The notes under the pieces: generated by a model | The model's input: the letters and a program-made list of their open reading frames with translations, nothing else | The model's database searches: none | Told to the model about the DNA's origin: nothing | Assembly (NCBI RefSeq): GCF_022354465.1 | Contig: NZ_CP092361.1 | Location: 1,918,522 to 1,982,521, forward strand | Length of the DNA: 64,000 bases | From: Wielerella bovis | Lineage (GTDB): Bacteria > Pseudomonadota > Gammaproteobacteria > Burkholderiales > Neisseriaceae | Direction of reading: 5' to 3' | Shown here: piece after piece, positions 8,964-21,172 of the stretch | How the letters are laid out: the number at the start of each line of letters is the position of its first letter | How positions within the stretch are numbered: the first letter of the stretch is position 1 | Program-made: the position numbers and the translations under genes

Positions 8964-9858
8964 TATAGATAAAGAAATTAAAATTCGGTACACAACCAAG
9001 TAAAATAAAAAAACAAAGAGTGAATGCAATCCAATAACCAATCTTGACGTAAATGTTTAATCCAAGCCCAAGTGTGCTCAATTAAATTCAAATCAGGACA
9101 GTATGGCGGTAACCATAAAATCACATGCCCTTATAAAACAATAAGCTCTTGAATGTCCTGACGTTTGTGAAAAGTCGCATTATCCATTACCAAAACACTG
9201 TTGGGCGGTAATTGTGGCAGTAAAACGTTTTGAACCCATGAATAAAACACATCTGAATTGATGCTGAATTCATACAAACCCACTGCAATCAATTGATTTT
9301 GGTACAGTGCGCCAATGGCATTGGTTGTGTTTTTGATTTGCCAGTTGTGATTGCCATGACAAACTTGTCCTCTTGGCGCATAGGCATAAGGACGATAAGT
9401 TTGGTTTTTAAAACCACTTTCATCAATATAAACAATAGGACGTTTCTCTTGCTCATACTGTTGTTTTAATGAGAGAAATTGTTCAATTGTTTCGGGTTGA
9501 GCTTTGGGGTGTTTAAGAATCTTTTTTTTGAGTGATTTTTAGCCGTTTAAGTGCCACACCAATGGCTCTTTGTGAACAGTTAAAGCGAACAGCGCGTTCT
9601 CTTTGAAAATCATCAGGAAATTGTTCTACGTCTTTTCGCAATAATTCATCATTGATTTTATTGGTTCTTTTGGGGTAGGGTTTACGTTCAATGCATTTTT
9701 TCCATAGTTGAATGGTACTGCGACTGATGCCATATTCCGCTGCCAATTCACGGTAGCTGTAACCCGAATTTAATTTTTCTAAAATCATTTGGCGATAATC
9801 TTGTGAATAGCCATAACTGTTCTCCTGTGTGTACCGTTTATTTAATTCTACACCTATA
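8964..9858 (-). mobile_element. degenerate IS630-family insertion sequence (type A)
   Basis: Bounded by related inverted ends (TATAGATAAAGAAATTAAAA at the left; TATAGGTGTAGAATTAAAT read inward from the right). On the minus strand, a helix-turn-helix half (9513-9788: YSYRELAAEYGISRSTIQLW) is followed in another frame by a DDE half with VYIDESGFKNQTYRPYA, VLMDNATFHKRQDI and LPPYCPDLNLIEHTWAWIK, the IS630/Tc1 catalytic motifs. The frames meet at an A8 run near 9522-9529 that could be a programmed frameshift site. A lost base in the start region (ATGGCTATTC) and an in-frame TAA near 9133 (IVL-stop-GHVILW) make this copy a pseudogene. Confidence 0.8.
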
Positions 9859-9859
9859 G

Positions 9860-10767
9860 TATAGTCAGTTAAAATAAGAATAGGACACTAACGTATCAGT
9901 AAAATGCCTTCCACAAGGTAACATGGTTCGCATATATCTCTTAATGTTTGCCCATGTTTGTTCTATGGGATTAAGCTTTGGTGAATAAGGCGCAAGCGGC
10001 AAAATTTTATGCCCCCATTTGTGCGCCATTTCACGCAAAATACCCATACGATGAAATCGTGCATTATCTAAAATAATGACAGATTTCTTATTTCTACAGG
10101 TAACATTGCTCAAACCATGTTTCAAAAAAAGCACTGGTCATTGTGTTTTGATAAATCATTGGTGCAATCAGTTTATTGCCGATTTGTGCGGCAACAAGCG
10201 ATAAACGTTGGTACTTTTTACCACTGATTTGGGCTTTGATGACCTGTCCCTTTGGACTACGCGCATAAGGACGAAACAAGTAAGTATCAAATCCTGTTTC
10301 ATCCAAATAAACATGCTGATAATCAAAAAATTCAGCCAGTTGATTTAAATAATGCTTTACTTTATTTAGGTCTTGTTCTTTGTATGTGGTGGTCTTTTTT
10401 TACGCGTGATACCCATTCTTTTGAGTGCATAAAAAATGGCTGATTTTGAACAATGAAAATGTTCAGCTATTTCATATAAATAAGCATCAGGGTGTTGTTG
10501 CACATATTCAGCCAATTTTTGACTGTTTAATTTATTGGCATTTTGTCCCTTTACTTGATGATTTAAGCTGCCTGTTTGCTCTTTTAAGCGTATCCATAGG
10601 TAGAGTGTATTTCTGGATATTTGGTAAGCTTGGGAAACTTTACTGATATTTTTGCATTGTTCATAATAATTTAATGCTTTATTTCGCAGTTCAGTTGAAT
10701 GTTGAATGTGCCATTTTTAAATCCTAGAAAATAGGGTATTGTACTATTTTATTTTGAATTGACTATA
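9860..10767 (-). mobile_element. IS630-family insertion sequence, near full length but decayed (type B)
   Basis: About 908 bp with TATAGTC termini and TA at the ends. The minus strand encodes an N-terminal helix-turn-helix part (VSQAYQISRNTLYLWIRLKE), then a DDE part (VYLDETGFDTYLFRPYARS; SVIILDNARFHRMGIL; LAPYSPKLNPIEQTWANI). The two parts meet at an A7 run near 10395, a possible programmed -1 frameshift site. Two defects look like decay: a 7-bp tandem duplication (CATTCAA twice) just after the ATG near 10700, and a frame change near 10110. No passenger genes. Confidence 0.85.
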
Positions 10768-10812
10768 ATTGATTTCCACTCTGACAAATTACTTCATACT
10801 GATAAAAAGATA

Positions 10813-10843
10813 AACCCCCTAGCACTATGTGAGCTAGGGGGTT
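10813..10843 (-). terminator. rRNA operon terminator
   Basis: AACCCCCTAGC pairs perfectly with GCTAGGGGGTT; on the minus strand it is followed by TTTATCTTTTT. It lies about 10 bp past the 5S gene. Confidence 0.9.
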
Positions 10844-10853
10844 AGGATTAAGA

Positions 10854-10966
10854 GTTTGGCGATGACCTACTTTCGCATAGGGACTATACTATCATCGGCG
10901 CTAGTTCGTTTCACTGTCCTGTTCGAGATGGGAAGGAGTGGTGCCAAACCGCTATGGTCGCCAAAC
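10854..10966 (-). rRNA. rrf: 5S ribosomal RNA
   Basis: Minus-strand sequence starting GTTTGGCGACCATAGCGG, with the conserved CCCATCTCGAACAGG and ending GTAGGTCATCGCCAAAC; the two ends pair as helix I. Boundaries are accurate to a few bases. Confidence 0.93.
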
Positions 10967-11087
10967 ATAAACTGTCAAACTGGAAAGCCTTTATCTTTGG
11001 TATTTGTTTTTGGTGATGACTGAGTCATCAGTAAGCTTTATTTTCATTTTTGTTTACTTTGATTTCAGTTTTTCTATTTTCAAAGTC

Positions 11088-11104
11088 CTTCAAATGATAG
11101 AGTC

Positions 11105-11107
<3 letters not shown>
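11088..11107 (-). repeat. 3' arm of the 23S RNase III processing stem
   Basis: CTTCAAATGATAGAGTCAAG is the exact reverse complement of 13978-13997 on the far side of 23S rRNA. The paired arms form the precursor stem cut during rRNA maturation. Confidence 0.85.
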
Positions 11108-13982
<2,875 letters not shown>

Positions 13983-14195
13983 CTCTATCATTTGAAGAAC
14001 CTCTGACTTTGCAAAAACTGGCGTTGACTACCAATCTTTACTTAAATTCTCAAACAATAAAGCTTACTGCTTTGTTGTGAGTAGTTTGTGCCTTTTGTGT
14101 TTCACAAACTACTTGATACAATCATCACCCAAATTCGCACAATCTTTCATTTCTATATTTAAAGATTGCTTTGTCTTTGTTTGTTGATTTCGGCT

Positions 14196-14217
14196 TTCCA
14201 ATTTGTTAAAGATCGAT
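14196..14217 (-). promoter_or_regulatory. boxA-like antitermination site in the tRNA-23S spacer
   Basis: On the minus strand GATCTTTAACAAATTGGAAA resembles the boxA sites placed upstream of 23S genes, where NusB/NusE antitermination complexes assemble. It lies between tRNA-Ala and 23S. Confidence 0.6.
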
Positions 14218-14319
14218 GCAATCATTTCCCGACTTTGTCAGGAAATTGCAAATTAAAACAAGCAAACTATTCATTCTACACAAACTCGCTTTAATTTGCA
14301 ATTTCATTTTATTTAATCT

Positions 14320-14395
14320 TGGTGGAGGCAAACGGGATCGAACCGATGACCCCCTGCTTGCAAAGCAGGTGCTCTACCAACTGAGCTATGCCCCC
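14320..14395 (-). tRNA. tRNA-Ala(TGC)
   Basis: Minus strand, 76 nt starting GGGGGCATAGCTCAGTTGG, anticodon loop CTTTGCAAG with TGC, T-arm GGTTCGATCCC, encoded CCA. Lies in the 16S-23S spacer after tRNA-Ile. Confidence 0.97.
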
Positions 14396-14414
14396 AGTAT
14401 TCCTGTGCTGCAAC

Positions 14415-14491
<77 letters not shown>

Positions 14492-14582
14492 ATGTACTTT
14501 TGACTCTTAAACTTCTGTTTAATCATCCTTGCATCTTCTGATTACCGATAAGTGTGAGTACCTAATAATCTCTTCTTTTCTC

Positions 14583-16123
<1,541 letters not shown>

Positions 16124-16257
16124 ATCTCTAACTTATTTAACTTCTGGTCTGCTTCAAAGAAATTAACAAAAACTTAATAGGAAAATTCCAAATCAAATCT
16201 TGTATCTCTCAAAACAGTGTGAGACCATCAGGCACTCACACTTATCGGTAATCTTGC

Positions 16258-16268
16258 TTTTAAAGAAC
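16258..16268 (-). promoter_or_regulatory. boxA in the rRNA leader
   Basis: Minus-strand GTTCTTTAAAA, 6 bp before the 16S processing stem arm, matches the boxA antitermination element of neisserial and other rRNA leaders. Confidence 0.65.
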
Positions 16269-16362
16269 TCTTCTCAATCAAAATCTTGAAATATCTAACC
16301 ATATGCCTTACAATCAAATATTTCTCTCTTTTAACCTCACCGCCGTAGCAGCGAAAGTCAGA

Positions 16363-16391
16363 ACTATACGCCTACTACCCAAAACTGTCAA
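16363..16391 (-). promoter_or_regulatory. rRNA operon promoter
   Basis: Minus strand TTGACA (16386-16391) and TATAGT (16363-16368) with an exact 17-bp spacer, about 240 bp upstream of 16S. Consensus-like sigma-70 promoter followed by a GC-rich discriminator-like CTGACTTTCGC. Confidence 0.85.
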
Positions 16392-16531
16392 CTCATTTCT
16401 CTCAAGATTTCTTTGTAAAACATATTAACCACATGAAATACAATTAAATTATCTTCTCACATCATAACAGCCAAAATCTAAATTCTAGGCATTTATACTT
16501 TGCATATTTCCTTTTAGTCTTAATAACGCCC

Positions 16532-16559
16532 TATCCAATCAAATATTTTTGATTGGATA
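16532..16559. terminator. hairpin upstream of the antiporter gene
   Basis: TATCCAATCAAA and TTTGATTGGATA form a perfect 12-bp stem with a 4-nt loop, between the divergent rRNA promoter and the antiporter gene. Its role (terminator or leader structure) is unclear. Confidence 0.5.
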
Positions 16560-16675
16560 AAACTAACTTTTATCTATTGTCGTGTTAATATGTGTTAAGG
16601 TATGATGTACTTTGCTGGCAAGCTTTCAGGCTGCCTTTTATGTTAAAAGAAACCGATGAATACGAAAGGAATACA

Positions 16676-18058
16676 ATGAATGCAGTAATTATTGGTGTAC
16701 TTGTCATGTTGATACTCTCTGTATCACGTGTACATGTTGTTTTAAGTTTAGTAGTAGGTGCATTTGCTGGTGGCTTATCGGCTGGCTTACCTTTATCAGA
16801 TATTGTTGATACAGCAGATAAAGTAATACAAACTGGGGTAATGACACATTTCCAAAATGGTGTTAAGAATGGTGCAACGATTGCATTATCATATGCAATG
16901 CTGGGAGCTTTTGCCATGGCAATTACACATTCAGGTTTACCACAACAAGTGGCAGGTGCAGTTATTCGCAAAATTGAAACACGACACGCTCGTGATACGA
17001 TTCCTACTGGCACGAACAAAATCAAATGGGGTTTACTATTAGGATTATTAGCAATGGGTATTATGAGTCAAAATATTGTACCCATTCACATTGCATTTAT
17101 CCCAATGATAATCCCTCCTTTATTATTGGTATTCAATCGTTTACATATTGACCGTCGTTTATTAGCCTGTGTCATTACATTTGGCTTGGTAACCACTTAT
17201 ATGTTTTTACCCTATGGTTTTGGTGCTATTTTCTTGAATAATATTTTGCTGACAAACATTGAGAAAGCAGGTATGAATATTAAAGACATCAATGTTATGC
17301 ACGCTATGGCAATTCCTGCTTTGGGTATGTTTACAGGCTTAGTATTAGCATTTATCCACTATCGTAAACCTCGCATTTATCAAGATAAACAAATTGATGC
17401 AGACAATGAAGATTCAGCTACACACCAACCACAAATCTCTGCTTACCGAAGTGCAGTTGCAGCATTAGCTATTCTTGTGTGCTTCTCTATCCAACTACTC
17501 TATAAAGATGCGTTAATGGTTGGTGCCATGCTAGGTTTTGCCGTATTTATGATGTTAGGCGTTGTCCGCCGCAGCGAAGCAGATATTGTATTTAATAAAG
17601 GCATTAAAATGATGGCAACCATCGGCTTTATTATGATTGCTGCACAAGGTTTCGCTGAAGTAATGCAAGCAACCGAACAAATTAAACCATTGGTCGAAGC
17701 CAGCGCATCCATGTTTGCAGGCAACAAAGCCATGGCAGCTTTCGCTATGTTAATAGTTGGATTATTAGTTACAATGGGCATTGGCAGTTCCTTCTCTACA
17801 CTACCAATTATTACCGCCATTTATGTTCCTTTATGTGCAGGATTAGGATTTTCACCATTAGCAACTGTTGCCATTATTGGCACAGCAGGTGCATTGGGCG
17901 ATGCAGGCTCTCCCGCCTCCGATTCCACACTTGGTCCAACGATGGGTTTGAATATTGACGGACAACACGACCATATGCGCGATAGTGTTATTCCAACCTT
18001 TGTTCACTATAATATTCCCCTATTTATTGCAGGTTGGATTGCTGCATTAGTTCTATAA
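16676..18058 (+). CDS. Na+/H+ antiporter family protein (NhaC-like/YuiF-type)
   Basis: Inner-membrane protein of 460 residues with ten or more hydrophobic segments, beginning MNAVIIGVLVMLILSVSRVHV. Segments such as LSLVVGAFAGGLSAGLPLSD, GGLPQQ-like THSGLPQQVAGAV, MSQNIVPIHIAFIP and GTAGALGDAGSPASDSTLGP are typical of the Na_H_antiporter families related to NhaC. It would exchange Na+ for H+ and help pH or sodium homeostasis. Longer in-frame starts exist upstream, but ATG 16676 has AAAGGA six bases before it and starts at the first membrane helix; a DUS lies in the upstream part. A DUS pair terminates it. Ion specificity is inferred from family. Confidence 0.85.
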   Translation: MNAVIIGVLVMLILSVSRVHVVLSLVVGAFAGGLSAGLPLSDIVDTADKVIQTGVMTHFQNGVKNGATIALSYAMLGAFAMAITHSGLPQQVAGAVIRKIETRHARDTIPTGTNKIKWGLLLGLLAMGIMSQNIVPIHIAFIPMIIPPLLLVFNRLHIDRRLLACVITFGLVTTYMFLPYGFGAIFLNNILLTNIEKAGMNIKDINVMHAMAIPALGMFTGLVLAFIHYRKPRIYQDKQIDADNEDSATHQPQISAYRSAVAALAILVCFSIQLLYKDALMVGAMLGFAVFMMLGVVRRSEADIVFNKGIKMMATIGFIMIAAQGFAEVMQATEQIKPLVEASASMFAGNKAMAAFAMLIVGLLVTMGIGSSFSTLPIITAIYVPLCAGLGFSPLATVAIIGTAGALGDAGSPASDSTLGPTMGLNIDGQHDHMRDSVIPTFVHYNIPLFIAGWIAALVL

Positions 18059-18092
18059 AAACATTTTTATGCTGAAACATTTGCAGAACCTA

Positions 18093-18125
18093 TTCAGGCT
18101 GCCTATACACAAAAGGCAGCCTGAA
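18093..18125 (+). terminator. DUS-pair terminator after the antiporter gene
   Basis: TTCAGGCTGCCT and AGGCAGCCTGAA form a perfect 12-bp stem around a 9-nt loop, 34 bp after the stop. Paired uptake sequences commonly serve as terminators in Neisseriaceae. Confidence 0.75.
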
Positions 18126-18318
18126 ACCTTATTTATGAATTAATTAATAAGAATTATATATTTAATTATTTGATATAAATAAATTTTTTAATTAGAATTA
18201 ATTTATTTTTTTCACAAGTAAACAGTTTATCTGATGCCGCGCACGAAAATCCAGCCAGCGAAACCAAGATAAATCTCCCTTAAAACTCTTTCACTATGTG
18301 AAACAGCTTTGCAAAAAC

Positions 18319-18360
18319 AAAAACAGCAAAAACGATGACAACCTCGCTTTTGCTGTTTTT
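18319..18360 (+). terminator. orphan terminator hairpin
   Basis: AAAAACAGCAAAA pairs with TTTTGCTGTTTTT and is followed by further T residues. No intact gene ends here, so it probably survives from a lost gene. Confidence 0.65.
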
Positions 18361-18429
18361 TTTATTTGCCCAATCTAACCCGACAACGGGTTTATAACCC
18401 AACCTAATTGCTACGTTTTGGCAACACCC

Positions 18430-18519
18430 AAACGCAGCAATTCGGACTACCAATTCATTCGCATCGGCTTTCAGGGCGACAAATTGGCAGCCATGGAACT
18501 AGAAAGACAGCTTTGGTAA
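18430..18519 (+). pseudogene. C-terminal remnant of an unrecognised gene
   Basis: A short frame reads KRSNSDYQFIRIGFQGDKLA and then AMELERQLW before TAA. The codon use and protein-like text look real, but there is no start nearby and the frame is broken upstream. More residual frame (EEKRIQIPPRGIDALSN) lies at about 18565-18620. I do not recognise the family. Confidence 0.4.
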
Positions 18520-18631
18520 TTTAACACACATTCAGTTTGTCAGCGTGAACAGCAAGCCCAATTTGAAGAAAAGCGAATTCAAATTCCGCCCAGAGGCATA
18601 GATGCATTGAGCAACTGATTGATGTAAAAAC

Positions 18632-18662
18632 AAAAGCTGCCTGAAAAAATCGGGCAGCTTTT
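18632..18662. terminator. hairpin terminator in gene-poor stretch
   Basis: AAAAGCTGCC pairs with GGCAGCTTTT (18653-18662). One arm contains GCTGCCTGAA, a partial uptake sequence. Confidence 0.6.
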
Positions 18663-18709
18663 GCTTTGGAGACTAAGTTATCGGGTTGCAAGCAGCAAAA
18701 TCTTTGTTT

Positions 18710-18850
18710 TTCAGCATGGCATTTTAAGTGGACGATTTGATGATTTAAAGCGTTATTGTAATGGATTTGCTGAGTTTGGGCTGATGAAATGGTGGGGATT
18801 TTTTGGGGGGATATTTTTCAGGCTGCCTGAAAAGGGGTTCAGGCTGCCTG
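18710..18850. repeat. direct repeat copy 1 (about 140 bp)
   Basis: From TTTTTCAGCATGGCATTTTA through GGGGTTCAGGCTGCCT. It matches 19676-19817 with few differences. On the minus strand it corresponds to the upstream region and first codons (MLK) of the VanY-like gene, so it looks like the stump of a second gene copy. Confidence 0.8.
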
Positions 18851-18940
18851 AAAAATAAAATGCGATTTAGGGATAAAATGCGTGGGTGCAAGCACCATAA
18901 CTACCCACACAAATTTTTTATTAATAAAATTAAATAGCAA

Positions 18941-19114
18941 ACGTAGGGTGGGCAACTTGTTGCCCACGCGGTGTGGGTTTTGCTATCAATTTGATTTTGA
19001 TATTCCACTAACCCAAAGCTCTGTTTCAGGTAGCCTAAAATCCAATATTTCACGTTAAAACATGGATTTGTGGTACATTATCAAACCGCGTGGGCAACAA
19101 GTTGCCCACCCTAC
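18941..19114. repeat. MITE-like element with palindromic inverted ends
   Basis: The outer about 30 bp are inverted copies: the left end begins CGTAGGGTGGGCAACTTGTT and the right end (19083-19114) is its reverse complement. Each end contains the palindrome GTGGGCAAC/GTTGCCCAC. The right end lies exactly where the VanY-like gene stops. Confidence 0.75.
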
Positions 19115-19683
19115 GCTTGCTTTTCTTCCCGATGCCCACTTTTGCAACGCTGCGAATAGACTTGGCAAAAACCAAATTTTCGCGCATTTTTTTGCAACCA
19201 ACGCTGCGTTTTTTTGCCGTCCGCGCTTGCCCAATAGGTCAATTTCAAGCTATTCAAATCCACATCAGACCCCCAATGATGACGGCTGAACGCAGGCGGA
19301 TTGGAATAACGCAACACGGCTTGCAACCGCTTTTTATCGTTGCCCGAAGTCCGTTGCCATTTGCGTTGCCACAGATGTTTTTGATGCGAATACGAGCGAA
19401 ACGCAGAAATCACGCGCAAATTCACGCCATCTTTACGCGCGGCAAGTATCATGCCTTCCAAATCGGGCAGGACATTTTTTTGAATGTATTCGGTTTTGTT
19501 GGTGTATTTGCTGGGTATGCGTACCAAACGCGCGTCTTTTTGTGGCGACACCATGCCGCTTACTTGATTGAGCGTGGGTGTGCTTGTGGATTTGGGTGCA
19601 GATTTTGGCGCGGGAGCGGCTGCCCACAAACTGAAAGACAACATATTGATAAACAAAAATAAAAGAAACTTCATTTTCAGCAT
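19111..19683 (-). pseudogene. VanY-type D-Ala-D-Ala carboxypeptidase, C-terminally truncated
   Basis: A 190-residue exported protein. Signal peptide MLKMKFLLFLFINMLSFSLW ending near AAA, a proline/serine linker, then a peptidase M15B (VanY/LdcB) domain with RVISAFRSYSHQKHLW and the zinc motif SRHHWGSDVDLNSL. These enzymes trim D-alanine from muropeptides in the periplasm. The family normally ends with an E-x-W-H-W zinc and catalytic motif. Here the protein runs KSGHREEK and then QA-stop, the last codons being supplied by the MITE-like repeat at 19111-19114. The distal zinc histidine is missing, so it is probably inactive. Direct repeats flank the region. Confidence 0.75.
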
Positions 19684-19817
19684 GACATTTTAAACGGACG
19701 ATTTGATGATTTAAAGCGTTATTGTAATGGATTTGCTGGGTTTGGGCTGATGAAATAGTGGGGATTTTTTGGGGGGAATATTTTTAGGCAGCCTGAAAAG
19801 GGGTTCAGGCTGCCTAT
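19676..19817. repeat. direct repeat copy 2 (about 140 bp)
   Basis: Second copy of the 18710-18850 sequence; holds the start codon and upstream region of the VanY-like gene and a pair of uptake sequences. Confidence 0.8.
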
Positions 19818-19866
19818 AGATTTGGAACGGCAATGTATATACTGCTTACCAAAATCCCATATAAAG

Positions 19867-21168
19867 TTAATAATAAGGAATAATATATTCGGATTTCAAA
19901 GCAAGGCATTGAATGGGATTGCTTTTCTTCTCTTTTTGGGTTTCAAGTCTGGCTTGTTCATAACCATGTGGACAAAATACTTTCATATCACCTAAATTCC
20001 AAGCAACATAACCGTAGAAACGGTTGTATTTACGTTCATTCTTAAACTGATTTTCTTTCTGTTCACACTGTGCTTTTCTTTTATCTTTGTCAGATAAAAA
20101 CTGACATTGAGAATCTAACAAAGTACATTGTAATCCAGTATCTTGTATGGTTTTATAATTAAAATATTGTTTTAAATCATTACTATTACTTTCCAATTCA
20201 CTAGTGGTTAGATTATTAGGTGCAAAAAAGCGTGTATCAATGGTGTACCAGTTTGCATTAGATGGGTATTCAATAAAATGCAATGGTTTTAAAATCAAGC
20301 GAGGTAATTGCCGCCCTTTATCAAAGAAAATTAATACATAAGCAATTAAAAACAACATTATACAAGGTATAAATAAATACCATATCTCAAATTTTTTCTT
20401 ATTTTGGCACAAATGAAATGCAAAGAACCCGTTAACAGCATACACCAATAACCATGCAACAAAAAACACAATAAATAAATACCATGAAGCATCATTTTGA
20501 TGACCTTTATCTGCAATGTTTATTGCCATTAATATAAAAAATACAGTAGATACAAAAAATGATATCGGTAAGCAAAGTAGGACTATAAGAAAAGATTTCA
20601 TACGCTCAAACTTGGTTTGAGAAATAGTACATTGCCAAGTATATCCAACAAAAATCATAAAAAATAAAATAGAGAAAATATACTTAAATTCAACTCTTTC
20701 TATCCATAAATGCACACTTGATGTAATAATGATAAATGATGTTACTAAAATAGTAATAATATCAGTTTTTTCTTTTTTCCAAAAAAAGAACAATGGTACT
20801 ACTAGTAAAATGAATATTGAACATGATATAAAAAAACTACAATATTTAATATCTGCATCAAGAATAATTTCCAATACAAAAAAGCACATAACAATAGTAT
20901 TAGTAATGATTAATTTAGCATAATAATTTGTATTACTAAAGAACTCCAAACCATCCATAATTAACGGAATCTTTTCCTGATTCAGATATTCTGGAACAAA
21001 ATAGGGTGTGATTAAACTGAATAAAAAAATCGTACTTATACCCATAAAAACTAAAATTAATGCCAATACGCTTAATATCGGAAATAATTTGGTGATAATT
21101 TCAATAAAATTCATCAACTGAAATCCAGGTGTGCTATTGCTAGATGTAACAATTTCTTGATTATCCAT
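19867..21168 (-). CDS. unknown multi-pass membrane protein downstream of uvrA
   Basis: A 433-residue protein that I do not recognise. The N-terminal two thirds holds about eight to nine hydrophobic segments (for example LFPILSVLALILVFMGISTI, SCSIFILLVVPLFFFW, LFIVFFVAWLLVYAVNGFF). The last 140 residues are hydrophilic with five cysteines (LQCTLLDSQCQF, KAQCEQKEN, VFCPHG, IQCLAL) and probably lie outside the cytoplasm. The ATG lies 4 bp beyond the uvrA stop, so it is likely cotranscribed with uvrA. The gene is more AT-rich than its neighbours and contains no complete DUS, which suggests later acquisition. Function unknown. Confidence 0.75.
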   Translation of the reverse strand: MDNQEIVTSSNSTPGFQLMNFIEIITKLFPILSVLALILVFMGISTIFLFSLITPYFVPEYLNQEKIPLIMDGLEFFSNTNYYAKLIITNTIVMCFFVLEIILDADIKYCSFFISCSIFILLVVPLFFFWKKEKTDIITILVTSFIIITSSVHLWIERVEFKYIFSILFFMIFVGYTWQCTISQTKFERMKSFLIVLLCLPISFFVSTVFFILMAINIADKGHQNDASWYLFIVFFVAWLLVYAVNGFFAFHLCQNKKKFEIWYLFIPCIMLFLIAYVLIFFDKGRQLPRLILKPLHFIEYPSNANWYTIDTRFFAPNNLTTSELESNSNDLKQYFNYKTIQDTGLQCTLLDSQCQFLSDKDKRKAQCEQKENQFKNERKYNRFYGYVAWNLGDMKVFCPHGYEQARLETQKEKKSNPIQCLALKSEYIIPYY

Positions 21169-21172
21169 TGTT

